NCBI RefSeq assembly: GCF_003007735.2
Contig: NZ_PXNQ02000007.1
Coordinates: forward strand, 1-64,000
Direction of reading: 5' to 3'
DNA length: 64,000 bases
Source of the DNA: Paracoccus methylarcula
Lineage (GTDB): Bacteria > Pseudomonadota > Alphaproteobacteria > Rhodobacterales > Rhodobacteraceae
A program made the translations under genes and the position numbers. The notes under the pieces are model-generated. The model was not told the DNA's origin. It ran no database searches and saw only the letters and a list, made by a program, of their open reading frames with translations. This document shows, in pieces, positions 54,181 to 63,409 of this stretch. Position 1 is the first letter of the stretch. Each line of letters opens with the position of its first letter.

Positions 54181-54965
54181 TTAGCGGCCCTTCCAGACCG
54201 GGTCGCGTTTCTCTGCGAAGGCGCGGGCGCCTTCTTTCTGGTCCTCGGAGCGGTAAAGCCGCTCGACCGTTTCGAACTGGCTGCCCTTGATCCGGTTCAG
54301 CGCGTCCTGGAATTTCATGTCCTCGGCCTCGCGGACGATTTCCTTCAACGCGGCGAAGACCAGCGGCGGGCCGGAGGCCAGTTCATCCGCCAGCGCCCGG
54401 GCCTGGTCCATGAGATGTCCACGCGGCACGATCCGGTTGATCAGCCCCCAACGCGCGGCTTCCTCGGCATCCAGCCAGCGCCCGGTCAGCAGCATCTCCA
54501 TCGCGATATGATAGGGGATGCGCTTGGGCAGCTTGATCGAGGCCGCGTCCGCCACCGTGCCCGAGCGGATTTCCGGCAGGGCGAAACTGGCGTGATCGGC
54601 GGCAAGGATGATGTCGGCGCTGATCGCGAGCTCCAGCCCGCCGCCGCAGCAGATACCGTTGACGGCGGCGATCACCGGCTTGTTGAGGCCGCGCAGTTCC
54701 TGAAGACCGCCGAAACCGCCCTTGCCGTAATCCGCGTCCGGGTTCTCGCCTTCGCTGGCCGCCTTCAGATCCCAACCGGGGCAGAAGAACTTCTCCCCGC
54801 GCCGGTGAGGATCGCGACCCGCAATTCCGGATCGTCGCGGAACCGGGTGAAGATCTCTCCCATTTCGCGGCTCGTCGCGGCGTCGATGGCATTGGCCTTC
54901 GGTCGGTCCAGGGTGATCTCCAGAACCGCGCCACGGCGTTCCGTTTTCAGGTGTGAGCTGGTCAT
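54181..54965 (-). pseudogene. Enoyl-CoA hydratase (CaiD-like) gene with a one-base frameshift
   Basis: The 5' part encodes [20 protein letters not shown] through [10 protein letters not shown], then shifts and stops. Adding one base in the CCCC run at 54795-54798 restores [20 protein letters not shown], a crotonase oxyanion loop. The frame then continues to VIAAVNGICCGGGLELAISA and VWKGR at 54181. The full length would be about 260 residues, like carnityl/crotonobetainyl-CoA hydratases. The start overlaps the ligase stop by ATGA. The 3' part alone could restart at 54675 but would lack half the active site. Confidence 0.78.
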
Positions 54966-57010
54966 TCCGCCTCTCCCATTCGGATCAGGGCATCCGCCGC
55001 GACGGCCCCTTCGGGCAGGCATATCAGCGGATTGATTTCTATTTCATACAGCATATCCGCGTTCCGGCGGACCAGTTCCTGCACCGACATGATGGCTGCG
55101 ATCACCGCATCCAGATCGGCCGTCGCCCGGCCGCGATAGCCGGTCAGCAGGGCAAAGCTGCGCAACCGGCCGAGGGCTGTGCGGAGATCCCGCTCGGTCG
55201 CGGGCAAAAGCAGCGAGACGGTATCGGCGATCAGTTCCGTCAGGATGCCGCCAAGGCCGATGGTCAGGACGAAACCATGCGCCGGGTCGCGGGTGACGCC
55301 GATCAGCAGTTCGGCGATGCCGCCCGAGATCATTTCCTCCACGAGGAAACTGGCGGCGGGCATTCCTTCGGCGGCCAGCCGCACGGCATCGGGAGAGCCG
55401 AGATTCAGCATGACGGCCCCCATCTCGGTCTTATGCGCGATACCCTCGCCTTTCAGGACCACGGGAAAGCCGATCCGCTTGGCCTCGAACGCGGCTTTTT
55501 CGGGTGAATCGGCCCGTCCCGATCCGGGGATGCGCAGGCCTGCCTCGGCCAGCAGGGATTTCGCCTCGGCCTCGCTGAAAATGTGAATCCGGGCGGGGTT
55601 GCCGTCGCGGGGGATCAGCAGCGCAGGCGGGCGGGGATCGTCATGTCGCGTTGTTGTCGCGGCGGCGCGGATCGCGGCCATGGCGTCTCCCATGCCGCAC
55701 AGGGGCAGCAGCCCTTGGGTGATTGCCTGTTCGGCCACGTCTTCGGGGATGCCTTCGGGCAACAGCGACAGCAGCGCCATCGGTTTTCCCGTCGCGATCC
55801 GCGTCGCGGCCACGGCGCGGACGACCTTGTCCCAATCGGGCGCCTCGAAACGGTCGTTGCGCGGGAAGTCGATCACCACGCAGCCAAGCGCGATATCGCC
55901 TTGGCAGAGCGCGGTGAAACAGGCCGTCAGCGCCGCTTCATCGCCCCAGATATAGGTGTTGTAATCAAGCGGATTGGCCAGGGCGACCCGTGACCCGAGG
56001 GTCTTGCGCAGATCGGATTGCTGGCGCTCGTCCAGCGCCGGGAGTTCCACCCCCGCCGCCTGGCCGAGATCGGCCATCAAGGCGGCCTCGCCGCCCGAGC
56101 AGGAGGCCGAGGCGATGCGCGGCGACGAAAGGCCCCCGGTGACATGGAGGATCTTCAATGTCTCGATCAGTTCCGACGCGCTGTTCACCTGTGCGATGGA
56201 GAGCCGCGACAGAAGCGCGCGCGCGCCCACATCGCTGCCGGTGAGAGAGGCGGTATGCGAAACCGCGGCATTTTGCGCCTGTTGCGAGGCACCGACCCGG
56301 AGCGCGACGATCGGCTTGCCGAGTTCGCCAGCCCGGCGGGCCAGCGCCTCGAAGGACGGCAAATCGGTGATCCCCTCGATATGCAGGCCGAGCGCGGTGA
56401 TGCGTGGATCCTCCAGCAGGGCGATCCCGGCATCGGCCATCGAGACCTGCGCCTGGTTGCCGGCGGCGATCACAGCCGCCAGCGGCAGGCCGCGCCGCTG
56501 CATGGTCAGGTTGATGAGCACATTGGAGGATTGGCCGATCACCGCCACGCCCCGCTCGACGCGCCGCAGCCCATGCATGTCCGGCCAGAGCGCCACCCCG
56601 TCAAGCGCATTGACGAAACCGTAGCAATTCGGCCCAAGGATCGGCATTCCTGCGGCGGCGGCGACAAGCTGTCCTTGCAGGCTTTCGCCATCGGCAAGCT
56701 CTGCTGTCGCCTCGCGAAAACCGGCGGCGAAGCAGACCGCCCCGCCACATCCAAGATCGGACAACTGCTTCACGATCTCTACCGTCAAGGCGCGGTTGAC
56801 GCCGATAAAGGCGGCATCCGGTATTCCGGGCAATTGGTCGAGGCCGGGATAGGCAGGCAGCCCGCCGACCTCGTCCCGCGTGGGATGCACCGGCCAGATC
56901 GGCCCCGAGAAGCCGAGGCCGCGACATTCCCGGATGACATTCTCGCACCATGTTCCCCCGCCAATGACCGTGACCGCGCGCGGCGACAGGAGGCGGCTCA
57001 AATCCGCCAT
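54962..57010 (-). CDS. NDP-forming acyl-CoA ligase, probable betaine/carnitine-CoA ligase
   Basis: A 682-residue fusion of the alpha and beta parts of acetate-CoA ligase (ADP-forming). The CoA-binding Rossmann part begins [20 protein letters not shown]. The phospho-histidine is probably in [14 protein letters not shown] near 265. The C-terminal ATP-grasp_5 domain starts near 500 ([20 protein letters not shown]) and ends [14 protein letters not shown]. It would activate gamma-butyrobetaine, crotonobetaine or carnitine to the CoA ester. That substrate is inferred from the operon. Known CaiC ligases are AMP-forming and unrelated. Confidence 0.8.
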   Translation of the reverse strand: MADLSRLLSPRAVTVIGGGTWCENVIRECRGLGFSGPIWPVHPTRDEVGGLPAYPGLDQLPGIPDAAFIGVNRALTVEIVKQLSDLGCGGAVCFAAGFREATAELADGESLQGQLVAAAAGMPILGPNCYGFVNALDGVALWPDMHGLRRVERGVAVIGQSSNVLINLTMQRRGLPLAAVIAAGNQAQVSMADAGIALLEDPRITALGLHIEGITDLPSFEALARRAGELGKPIVALRVGASQQAQNAAVSHTASLTGSDVGARALLSRLSIAQVNSASELIETLKILHVTGGLSSPRIASASCSGGEAALMADLGQAAGVELPALDERQQSDLRKTLGSRVALANPLDYNTYIWGDEAALTACFTALCQGDIALGCVVIDFPRNDRFEAPDWDKVVRAVAATRIATGKPMALLSLLPEGIPEDVAEQAITQGLLPLCGMGDAMAAIRAAATTTRHDDPRPPALLIPRDGNPARIHIFSEAEAKSLLAEAGLRIPGSGRADSPEKAAFEAKRIGFPVVLKGEGIAHKTEMGAVMLNLGSPDAVRLAAEGMPAASFLVEEMISGGIAELLIGVTRDPAHGFVLTIGLGGILTELIADTVSLLLPATERDLRTALGRLRSFALLTGYRGRATADLDAVIAAIMSVQELVRRNADMLYEIEINPLICLPEGAVAADALIRMGEAE

Positions 57011-57013
57011 GGA

Positions 57014-58174
57014 TCAGGCTCCCAAAGGCCGGAAGAGTTCGCGGCTGATGATATGGCGCTGGATCTCGGAGGTTCCATCCCAGATCCGCTCGACACGGGC
57101 ATCGCGCCAGAAACGTTCGATGGGCAGCTCATCCATCAACCCCATACCGCCATGGATCTGGAGCGTGGCATCGGTCACCCGCGCCAGCATCTCGGAGGCG
57201 TAAAGCTTGGCCGAGGCGATTTCACGATTGGCGGGCAGGTCCTGATCCAGCCGCCATGCAGCCGCCAGCGTCAGGTAATCGGCCGCGTCGATCTCGGTGA
57301 TCATGTCGGCGACCTGGAAGCTGACCCCTTGGAACCGGGCGATCGGCTGGCCGAACTGCTCGCGCTCGGCCGCGAAATGCAGGGCATGGTCGAAAACCCG
57401 GCGCGCGCGCCCCACGGCCATGGCCGCCACGGTGATCCGCGTCGCATAGAGCCATTCGTTCATCACCTCGAAGCCGCTATCCACCTCGCCAAGAACCTGG
57501 GCGTCGGACAGGCGGCAATTGTCGAAATAGAGGATGCAGTTCTTGTAGCCGCGATGGGAGACCGAGTTGTATCCCCTGGCGACCTCGAAACCCGGTGTGC
57601 CCCGATCGACGAGAAAGCAGGTGATCCGCTTTTTCGGACCGCGAGGCGTTTCATCGAGTCCGGTGGCGACGAAGACGATGAAGAAATCGGCATGATCCGC
57701 GCCGGATATGAAATGTTTCGATCCGTTCAGGACCCAATCGCCGCCATCGCGGGTGGCGGTGCATTTCATCCCCCGGACATCCGAACCGGCATCGGGTTCG
57801 GTCATTGCCAGCGCGTCCATCCTGTCGCCCCGGACGGCGGGCATCAGGTAGCGCTCGACCTGATCGCCCTTGCAGGCCATGAGGATGTTCTGCGGACGGC
57901 CAAAGAAATGCGTCAGCGCCATCGAGCCGCGCCCCAACTCCCGCTCCACCAGCGCGAATTCAAGATGCGACAGGCCCGGCCCGCCCACGCTTTCGGGAAA
58001 GTTCGAGGCATAGAAGCCGAGATCGATGACCTTGCGCTTGATCTCCTGCGCGATCTCGGCGGGAACCTCGCCGGTCTTCTCGACCAGCGCCTCATGGGGG
58101 TAGATCTCGTTTTCCACGAAACTGCGGACGGTGGAAACGATCATCTCCTGCTGTTCGTCCAAGCCAAATCGCAT
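57014..58174 (-). CDS. Acyl-CoA dehydrogenase, probable gamma-butyrobetainyl-CoA dehydrogenase
   Basis: A 386-residue FAD enzyme with the usual signatures: [20 protein letters not shown] near residue 122 and [20 protein letters not shown] near 341, ending [15 protein letters not shown]. It would oxidise a four-carbon betainyl-CoA to crotonobetainyl-CoA, like CaiA run in the oxidative direction. ATG 58174 ([11 protein letters not shown]) is preferred to the frame at 58210. It is the first gene of the carnitine operon, three bases ahead of the ligase. Confidence 0.85.
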   Translation of the reverse strand: MRFGLDEQQEMIVSTVRSFVENEIYPHEALVEKTGEVPAEIAQEIKRKVIDLGFYASNFPESVGGPGLSHLEFALVERELGRGSMALTHFFGRPQNILMACKGDQVERYLMPAVRGDRMDALAMTEPDAGSDVRGMKCTATRDGGDWVLNGSKHFISGADHADFFIVFVATGLDETPRGPKKRITCFLVDRGTPGFEVARGYNSVSHRGYKNCILYFDNCRLSDAQVLGEVDSGFEVMNEWLYATRITVAAMAVGRARRVFDHALHFAAEREQFGQPIARFQGVSFQVADMITEIDAADYLTLAAAWRLDQDLPANREIASAKLYASEMLARVTDATLQIHGGMGLMDELPIERFWRDARVERIWDGTSEIQRHIISRELFRPLGA

Positions 58175-58275
58175 CTGTGTTGCCTCTTGTCTGATCTTAC
58201 TCACCTGCATTTGTGGCGCGACAACAGGAAGCCGCGCCGCAAGGAACGCCCGGGGCCGGAAGACAGCCGGATCAA

Positions 58276-59067
58276 CTATTGCCGCCAGCGCAGCGACATG
58301 CAGGAAAGTCCCGCGTCGATCTTTCCGATTTCCGTGGTCTTCAGCGTGACGACCTTATAGCCCAACCCGTCGAGCATCTCGGCGGTTCGCGGGAAATCGC
58401 GACCCAACAGAACCACGTCATTGACGCGCAGGGCATTGGCTGCCGGTTCCTCTCCATCGGGCACGACGATTTCGCGGAACCCGTCGAAGATGCCGGAACC
58501 GGCAAGGCGATGCGTCACCAGCGCGGTCTCTTCGTCCAAAAGCGAGCAATCGGTCTTGAAATGCAGCACACCCTTGGGCGTCTCGACGATCTGCCCCTTG
58601 CGGTCAAGCTTTTCGAGACAGGCGATCAGCCCTTCCGCCCCTTCGCGATCGGTCCGGGCCGAGAGGCCGATCATCACCTTGTCGCTCGTGTTCAGCACAT
58701 CACCCCCATCGGCATGGCCGGGCCGGGGCAGGTCGATCACCGTCGGGAACATCTCGCGCAGGGTCGGGGCGATTTCCCCGGCTTCCCCGGCCCGTGTCTC
58801 GGCACCGGGATGCAGGATGATCGCGCCCTCGGGAAAGACCAGCGCCGGATCCTCGACGAAGATCGAGTCGGGAAAGCCCTCCAGCGCGGGCAGCACGGTG
58901 ACCTCGACACCGGCATCCCGCAGGGCGGCGATATAGGCCTCGTGCTCGGCCCTGATCCCCTCGAAGGAGGGATCGCCGCGATCATCGGCGCGCAATCCCT
59001 TTACGACGGAACTGCCCGGAACCCGAACGATGGCAGAGTTGAATGAATGGACGGGAGCGGTTGTCAT
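58276..59067 (-). CDS. Dimethylarginine dimethylaminohydrolase-like enzyme (DDAH)
   Basis: A 263-residue amidinotransferase-fold hydrolase. DDAH converts N-methylated arginines to citrulline and a methylamine. Signature segments are FPDSIFVEDPALVF near residue 66, the catalytic His/Asp region RPGHADGGDVLNTSDKVMIG near 116, and the nucleophilic cysteine in GLSCMSLRWRQ at the C-terminus. It is the last gene of the ABC-transporter operon, so the substrate is probably imported. An ornithine- or arginine-type hydrolase role cannot be excluded. Confidence 0.85.
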   Translation of the reverse strand: MTTAPVHSFNSAIVRVPGSSVVKGLRADDRGDPSFEGIRAEHEAYIAALRDAGVEVTVLPALEGFPDSIFVEDPALVFPEGAIILHPGAETRAGEAGEIAPTLREMFPTVIDLPRPGHADGGDVLNTSDKVMIGLSARTDREGAEGLIACLEKLDRKGQIVETPKGVLHFKTDCSLLDEETALVTHRLAGSGIFDGFREIVVPDGEEPAANALRVNDVVLLGRDFPRTAEMLDGLGYKVVTLKTTEIGKIDAGLSCMSLRWRQ

Positions 59068-59100
59068 TGGGGCCTCGTTGTTCAGGAAGGGGAGGGTGGA

Positions 59101-59356
59101 TCAGATCGGGCGTAGGTAAGTTTCAACCAGGTCGGTCCAGTATGCCGATCGATTTCCGGCTGCTGCGATGGCTCAGCGTTGCGACGAGCCCGATCCGGGC
59201 AAGGCCGCGTTCGACCCTGTGGCCCATCTCGCTCAACTGTCTTGCCACCAGGTCCGATGTGCGGATCTCTTCAAGCCCAAGCTCGGGATACGCATGCAGG
59301 TCGCGGCGAATGGCGATCAGTTCGGCAAGGTCGTCATGCAGGGGCTGAGGACTCAA
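59101..59356 (-). pseudogene. M20-family amidohydrolase gene with a large internal deletion
   Basis: The 5' end encodes LHDDLAELIAIRRDLHAYPE and LGLEEIRTSDLVARQLSEMG, the classic start of M20D hydrolases, and continues to SRKSIGI. There the frame jumps to what looks like the C-terminus, YWTDLVETYLRPI and a stop at 59101. About 300 codons are missing, including all metal ligands, and the joint near 59135-59145 is out of frame. Intact relatives hydrolyse N-acyl amino acids. It starts with TTG 59356, two bases from the permease stop. Confidence 0.75.
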
Positions 59357-59357
59357 T

Positions 59358-60167
59358 TCATATTCCTCGGGTCGGGATGCGATTCTCGAAATAGCGGAAG
59401 GCAAAGACCAGGATCGCAGTCAGGACCATGTAGATCAGGGCCAGCAGGAAAAGCGGCTCATAGGTGAGATAGGTTTCCTGGCGGACACGCGAGATGACAC
59501 CGTAAAGATCGACCACCGTGATCGTGGCGATGAGCGGCGTCGATTTGAGCTGCAGCACGGTTTCGCCATTCAGCGTTGGTAGCGCCCTATGCAGCGCGCG
59601 GGGCAGCCAGATGCGCCAGAGCAGTTTTGCCGGGCTCATGCCGAAGGCGCGGGCGGCCTGCAATTCGCCGGAGGGCACGCCCGCGAAGGCGCCGCGCATG
59701 ATCTCGCCCTCATAGGCGGCGAAAGAGATGGTCAGCGCGGCAAGCCCATAGGGCCAGGCTTCGCGCAGATAGGGCCAGAGGAAGAATTCCCGGATCCCCG
59801 GGATCATCGGAAACAGCGAGCCGAGCCCGTAATAGAGAAGCCATAGCTGCAACAGCAGGGGTGTGCCCCGGATCATGGTGCAGAATGCCGCGGCAGGGGT
59901 TTTCAGCCACCACGGGCCGGTGACTTGAACCAGACCAAGCGGCACGGCAAGGACAAAGCCGAGCAGGGCAGAGCCGAACAGCATCGCCAATGTGACCAGC
60001 AGGCCGGACCATAGCCGCGGCAGGTAACGTGGCAGCCAGTCCCAACGGCCAAAGATGATGGCGGCGGCGATCAGTGCCACGGCAATCAGGATCAGCACAA
60101 GGCGATGCGGTTTCAGCCAGGACTCGCGGCGGCTGGTTTCATCGGCGGGGAGGGGGCTTGTCGTCAT
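59358..60167 (-). CDS. Amino-acid ABC transporter permease (HisM/ArtM-like)
   Basis: A 269-residue inner-membrane subunit with about five helices. The ABC permease core GLLVTLAMLFGSALLGFVLA lies near residue 55, MIRGTPLLLQLWLLYYGLG near 98, and the EAA loop EIMRGAFAGVPSGELQAARA near 154. It forms the channel with the neighbouring permease one base upstream. The family carries arginine, lysine, histidine or opines. Confidence 0.9.
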   Translation of the reverse strand: MTTSPLPADETSRRESWLKPHRLVLILIAVALIAAAIIFGRWDWLPRYLPRLWSGLLVTLAMLFGSALLGFVLAVPLGLVQVTGPWWLKTPAAAFCTMIRGTPLLLQLWLLYYGLGSLFPMIPGIREFFLWPYLREAWPYGLAALTISFAAYEGEIMRGAFAGVPSGELQAARAFGMSPAKLLWRIWLPRALHRALPTLNGETVLQLKSTPLIATITVVDLYGVISRVRQETYLTYEPLFLLALIYMVLTAILVFAFRYFENRIPTRGI

Positions 60168-60168
60168 G

Positions 60169-60879
60169 TCAGTTCACCCCGGCAAGGCCGCGGCGCGAGC
60201 GGCGTTCCAGGATGCCGATGAGAAATCGCGAGATCAGCGTGATCGCCAGATAGAGCGCCCCGGCGGCGAGGAAGAAGAGCATGTAGCTCTTGGTCGTTCC
60301 AGCGGCCTGCCGCGTCACCAATGTCAACTCGCTGAAGCCGACAACGGCCAGCAGGGCGGTATCCTTCGTCGCGATCAGCCAGAGATTGGAAAGGCCGGGA
60401 ATGGCATAGGGCAGCATGGCCGGGATGGTGATCCTGCGCAGGATCTTGGCCGGCGGTATGGCATAGGCGCGGGCGGCCTCGATCTGGCCGGGCGGGATGG
60501 ATTTGATCGCGCCGCGAATGACCTCGGTCGAATAGGCGCCCTGCACGATCCCGATGACGAATATTCCCGCGACAAGGCCGCTGATATCGACCGCCTCGTA
60601 ATCCAGCAGCGCCAGCATCTTGTTCAGGAAATCGGTGCCTGCGTAATAGAGGATCAGGATCAGGACGAGTTCGGGAACGGCGCGGACCACGGTGGTGTAG
60701 ACCTCTAGCAGATCACGCGCCAGGGGGCCGCCGTGAAGCTTGCCGATCGCTCCGAACAACCCGATGACAAGGCCGAGAAGATAGCCCCCGACCGCGATTT
60801 CCATCGTGCTCAAAAGACCTTGCAGCAGCACGCCGCCCCAGCCTGGCGGGTTGAGCGCAAGCAGGCTCCAATCGATCAC
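60169..60879 (-). CDS. Amino-acid ABC transporter permease (HisQ/ArtQ-like)
   Basis: A 236-residue inner-membrane subunit with five predicted helices. It starts with GVLLQGLLSTMEIAVGGYLL and has TVVRAVPELVLILILYYAG near residue 68. The EAA loop STEVIRGAIKSIPPGQIEAA is near 118. It pairs with the second permease to form the membrane channel for the solute receptor encoded upstream. Confidence 0.9.
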   Translation of the reverse strand: MIDWSLLALNPPGWGGVLLQGLLSTMEIAVGGYLLGLVIGLFGAIGKLHGGPLARDLLEVYTTVVRAVPELVLILILYYAGTDFLNKMLALLDYEAVDISGLVAGIFVIGIVQGAYSTEVIRGAIKSIPPGQIEAARAYAIPPAKILRRITIPAMLPYAIPGLSNLWLIATKDTALLAVVGFSELTLVTRQAAGTTKSYMLFFLAAGALYLAITLISRFLIGILERRSRRGLAGVN

Positions 60880-60960
60880 GGTGCTCCACTCCCTGGTTGA
60901 TTGCTGTTGCCGGATACGTCACGGCGGCTGTGGCAGGGGCCGCAACCGCCGGTCCCGTGG

Positions 60961-61740
60961 TCACGAACCATAGGGATCGAAGTCGAAATACTTTTCGGAG
61001 AAGGCGTCATAGGTGCCGTTCTCGCGGATTGTCGCGATGGCGGCATTGAGCTTTTCCTTCAACTCCGTATCTTCCTTGCGCAGGCCGATGCCGACACCGG
61101 GGCCAAGGACCTCGATATCATCGGCGACCTGGCCCTTTTCCTCGCAGCAGGCTTGGCCCGCCTCGGTTTCCAGAAAGGCTTTCAGCGCGATGGCGTCGGC
61201 CTGGACGGCATCGAGGCGACCGGAGGCAAGATCGTTATTCGCCTCGTCCTGGGTCTGGTATTCCTTGATCGAGGTGCCGCCCGAGGCGAAATGCTTGTTG
61301 GCATAGACCTGGTGGACGGTCGAGGACTGGACGCCGAGGATCTTGTCGGACAGGCCCTCGGGGCTGGCGTCGAAATCGAGCTCTTTCAGGCCGATCACGA
61401 TGGTCGGGGTGTTGTAATACTTGTCCGAGAAGTCGATTTCCTCCAGCCGTTCGGGCGTGATCGACATCGAGCCGACGATCATGTCGATCTTCTCGGATTT
61501 CAGCGCGGGAATGATGCCGTCCCAGGACAGGGGCGTGATGACGCAATCCAGCCCGGCCTCTTCGCAGACGGCATTGGCGAAATCGATCTCCCAGCCCTGC
61601 CATTTGCCGGATGCGTCGGGATAGGTGAAGGGCGGATAGGGTTCCGCGGCGATGCCCAGCTTGATCTCTTCGGCCTGGGCGGCGCTTGCCGCGAAACCGA
61701 GTGCCAGCCCGAAGCAGGCGGTTTTCAGGATTGATGTCAT
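60961..61740 (-). CDS. Periplasmic amino-acid-binding protein (ArtJ/HisJ/LAO type)
   Basis: A 259-residue receptor. The signal peptide MTSILKTACFGLALGFAASA is cleaved near AQAEE. The binding fold begins KLGIAAEPYPPFTYPDASGK and WQGWEIDFANAVCEEAGLDC, the usual start of cationic amino-acid receptors, with SMSITPERLEEIDFSDKYYN near 92. Cationic ligands such as arginine, or methylated arginine in view of the DDAH gene, are the best guess. Confidence 0.92.
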   Translation of the reverse strand: MTSILKTACFGLALGFAASAAQAEEIKLGIAAEPYPPFTYPDASGKWQGWEIDFANAVCEEAGLDCVITPLSWDGIIPALKSEKIDMIVGSMSITPERLEEIDFSDKYYNTPTIVIGLKELDFDASPEGLSDKILGVQSSTVHQVYANKHFASGGTSIKEYQTQDEANNDLASGRLDAVQADAIALKAFLETEAGQACCEEKGQVADDIEVLGPGVGIGLRKEDTELKEKLNAAIATIRENGTYDAFSEKYFDFDPYGS

Positions 61741-61778
61741 GTTGCTCCCTTTCTTTGCTGTCGTTTCTTTGTTGTTGT

Positions 61779-62557
61779 TCAGTGGACCGAACTGATGAAT
61801 TTCTTCAGCCGCTCGGATCTCGGGGCGCCGAATATGGCATCCGGCGGGCCCTGTTCTTCGATGACGCCATCGTGGAGGAACACCACATGGCTGGCGACAT
61901 TGCGGGCGAATTCCATCTCATGCGTCACGAGGATCATGGTGCGTTGCTCTTCGGCCAGATCGCCGATCACGGATAACACCTCCCTGACCAGTTCGGGATC
62001 CAGCGCCGAGGTCGGCTCGTCGAAAAGCATCACCAGCGGCTGGATGGCGAGCGCGCGTGCGATCGCGGCGCGCTGCTGCTGGCCGCCCGACATGAAGGCC
62101 GGATAGGTATCGCGCTTCTCGAACAGGCCGACGCGCCGCAGCAGTGTCTCGGCCGTGGCGATGGCCTCGTCCCGTTGGGTGCCCAGCACATGGATCGGGG
62201 CCTCGATGACATTCTGGAGCACGGTCTTGTGCTGCCACAGGTTGAAGTTCTGGAACACCATGCCAAGCGCGCCCGCAACCTTTCGACCTGCTTGCGGCTG
62301 GCCGGAACCTGGCCGCCATTGCCGTCGCCTTTCATGGCGATGGTTTCGCCATGGATGGCGACCGATCCCGAACAGGGATGTTCCAGCATGTTGATGCAAC
62401 GCAGGAGGGTGGACTTGCCAGAGCCGCTTCCCCCGATGATGGCGATCACGTCGCCCTCACGCGCGTCGAGCGAAACGCCTTTCAGCACCTTTAGCCGTCC
62501 AAAGCGCTTGTGCAGGTCGATAACCGAAATCGCCTGGTCGCCTTCACGCATGTGCAA
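61779..62557 (-). pseudogene. Amino-acid ABC transporter ATPase gene with a one-base frameshift
   Basis: The 5' part (from 62557) encodes ISVIDLHKRFGRLKVLKGVS and the Walker A motif GGSGSGKST, then continues to RKQVERLRAR. One base is missing near 62263-62266; the other frame then gives LGMVFQNFNLWQHKTVLQNV, the signature MSGGQQQRAAIARALA and Walker B LVMLFDEPTSALDPEL. The full product would be about 259 residues, the usual ArtP/HisP length. As written neither half can hydrolyse ATP, although all the other transporter parts look intact. Confidence 0.82.
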
Positions 62558-62692
62558 ATCGCCTCCGGATCGGGCCGTTCCGCTATGCTCCGCGCCATTC
62601 GTCGCGGCGCGTGACCATCAGGGGCGTCGTGCAAGGACGGGATCACCCCTGTTTGCGGCACGGGTCAGTGGTTTCTATCTTGCGTTCCGACA

Positions 62693-62728
62693 AACTGTAC
62701 AGTTGAATAATTATTATGCAAGTGCATA
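62693..62728. promoter_or_regulatory. Two palindromes in the divergent control region of the ABC operon and TetR gene
   Basis: AACTGTACAGTT at 62693-62704 is a perfect 12-bp palindrome, and TATGCA-AG-TGCATA at 62715-62728 is a perfect inverted repeat with a 2-base gap. Both lie in the 213-base gap between the two transcripts, close to promoter-like sequence (TTGCGT at 62680 and an AT-rich -10 zone). The BetI-like regulator encoded next door is the obvious candidate binder. Confidence 0.45.
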
Positions 62729-62770
62729 GTAGGGGTGTCGATAACGTCGGGGCGCAACAGGGGGGCGGCA

Positions 62771-63409
62771 ATGTCAGGTTCATTCAGGCGCGCACCGGAT
62801 TTCGAGCGCCGCAGCGACATGATCGAGGCCACGCTGGATTGCATCGCGGATCTGGGGATCGAGGCGACGACGGTTCGCGCGGTGGCGGCCCGAGCGGGGA
62901 TCAGCAATGGCCTGATTCGCCACCATTTCGAATCGAAGAGCAACCTGATCATGGCCGCCTATCGCCACACGATCGAATTGATGATCCGCCCGGCCCTCGA
63001 TGTCGTCGCCTTGCCCGATATTCCCCCGCATGAGCGGATGGTGAAATTCGTGACCGCATGCCTTGGCGGCTCGGTCGCGGAGCCGCGGCTGCTCTCTGTT
63101 TGGGCGACCTTCATCAGCCATGTCCGCCTGTCGCCACGGCTCGCGCAGGAACATCGGGACGGCTATCTCACCTTTCGCCGCGCCACCGAGCAGATCATCG
63201 ATGAAATCCTGACCGCCGACGGGCGGCGATTACCCACGGGCGAGCTCGAACGTCTCGGGATCGTCGTCAATGCGCTCATCGACGGCCTGTGGCTCGAGGG
63301 CTGCCTGATGGAGGATTTCGACGAGGACCGGCTGATCGATCTTTGCCTTCGCGCCATCGAATCGCTGCTGGATATCAAGCTGCCCGACATTGCTGAAATT
63401 GGAACATGA
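62771..63409 (+). CDS. TetR-family regulator, BetI-like
   Basis: A 212-residue repressor. The HTH part is ATLDCIADLGIEATTVRAVAARAGISNGLIRHHF near residues 18-51, and ISNGLIRHHFESKSNLIMAA closely resembles BetI. The ligand domain includes RLLSVWATFISHVRLSPRLA. BetI-type proteins respond to choline or related amines. Here it is divergent from the ABC/DDAH operon and overlaps the start of the aminotransferase gene. ATG 62771 is preferred to the in-frame start at 62735. Confidence 0.82.
   Translation: MSGSFRRAPDFERRSDMIEATLDCIADLGIEATTVRAVAARAGISNGLIRHHFESKSNLIMAAYRHTIELMIRPALDVVALPDIPPHERMVKFVTACLGGSVAEPRLLSVWATFISHVRLSPRLAQEHRDGYLTFRRATEQIIDEILTADGRRLPTGELERLGIVVNALIDGLWLEGCLMEDFDEDRLIDLCLRAIESLLDIKLPDIAEIGT

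Noticed and set aside
56018..58360. A 780-codon plus-strand open frame over the ligase and acyl-CoA dehydrogenase genes
   Set aside because: It is antisense to two well-supported genes and contains no known motif.
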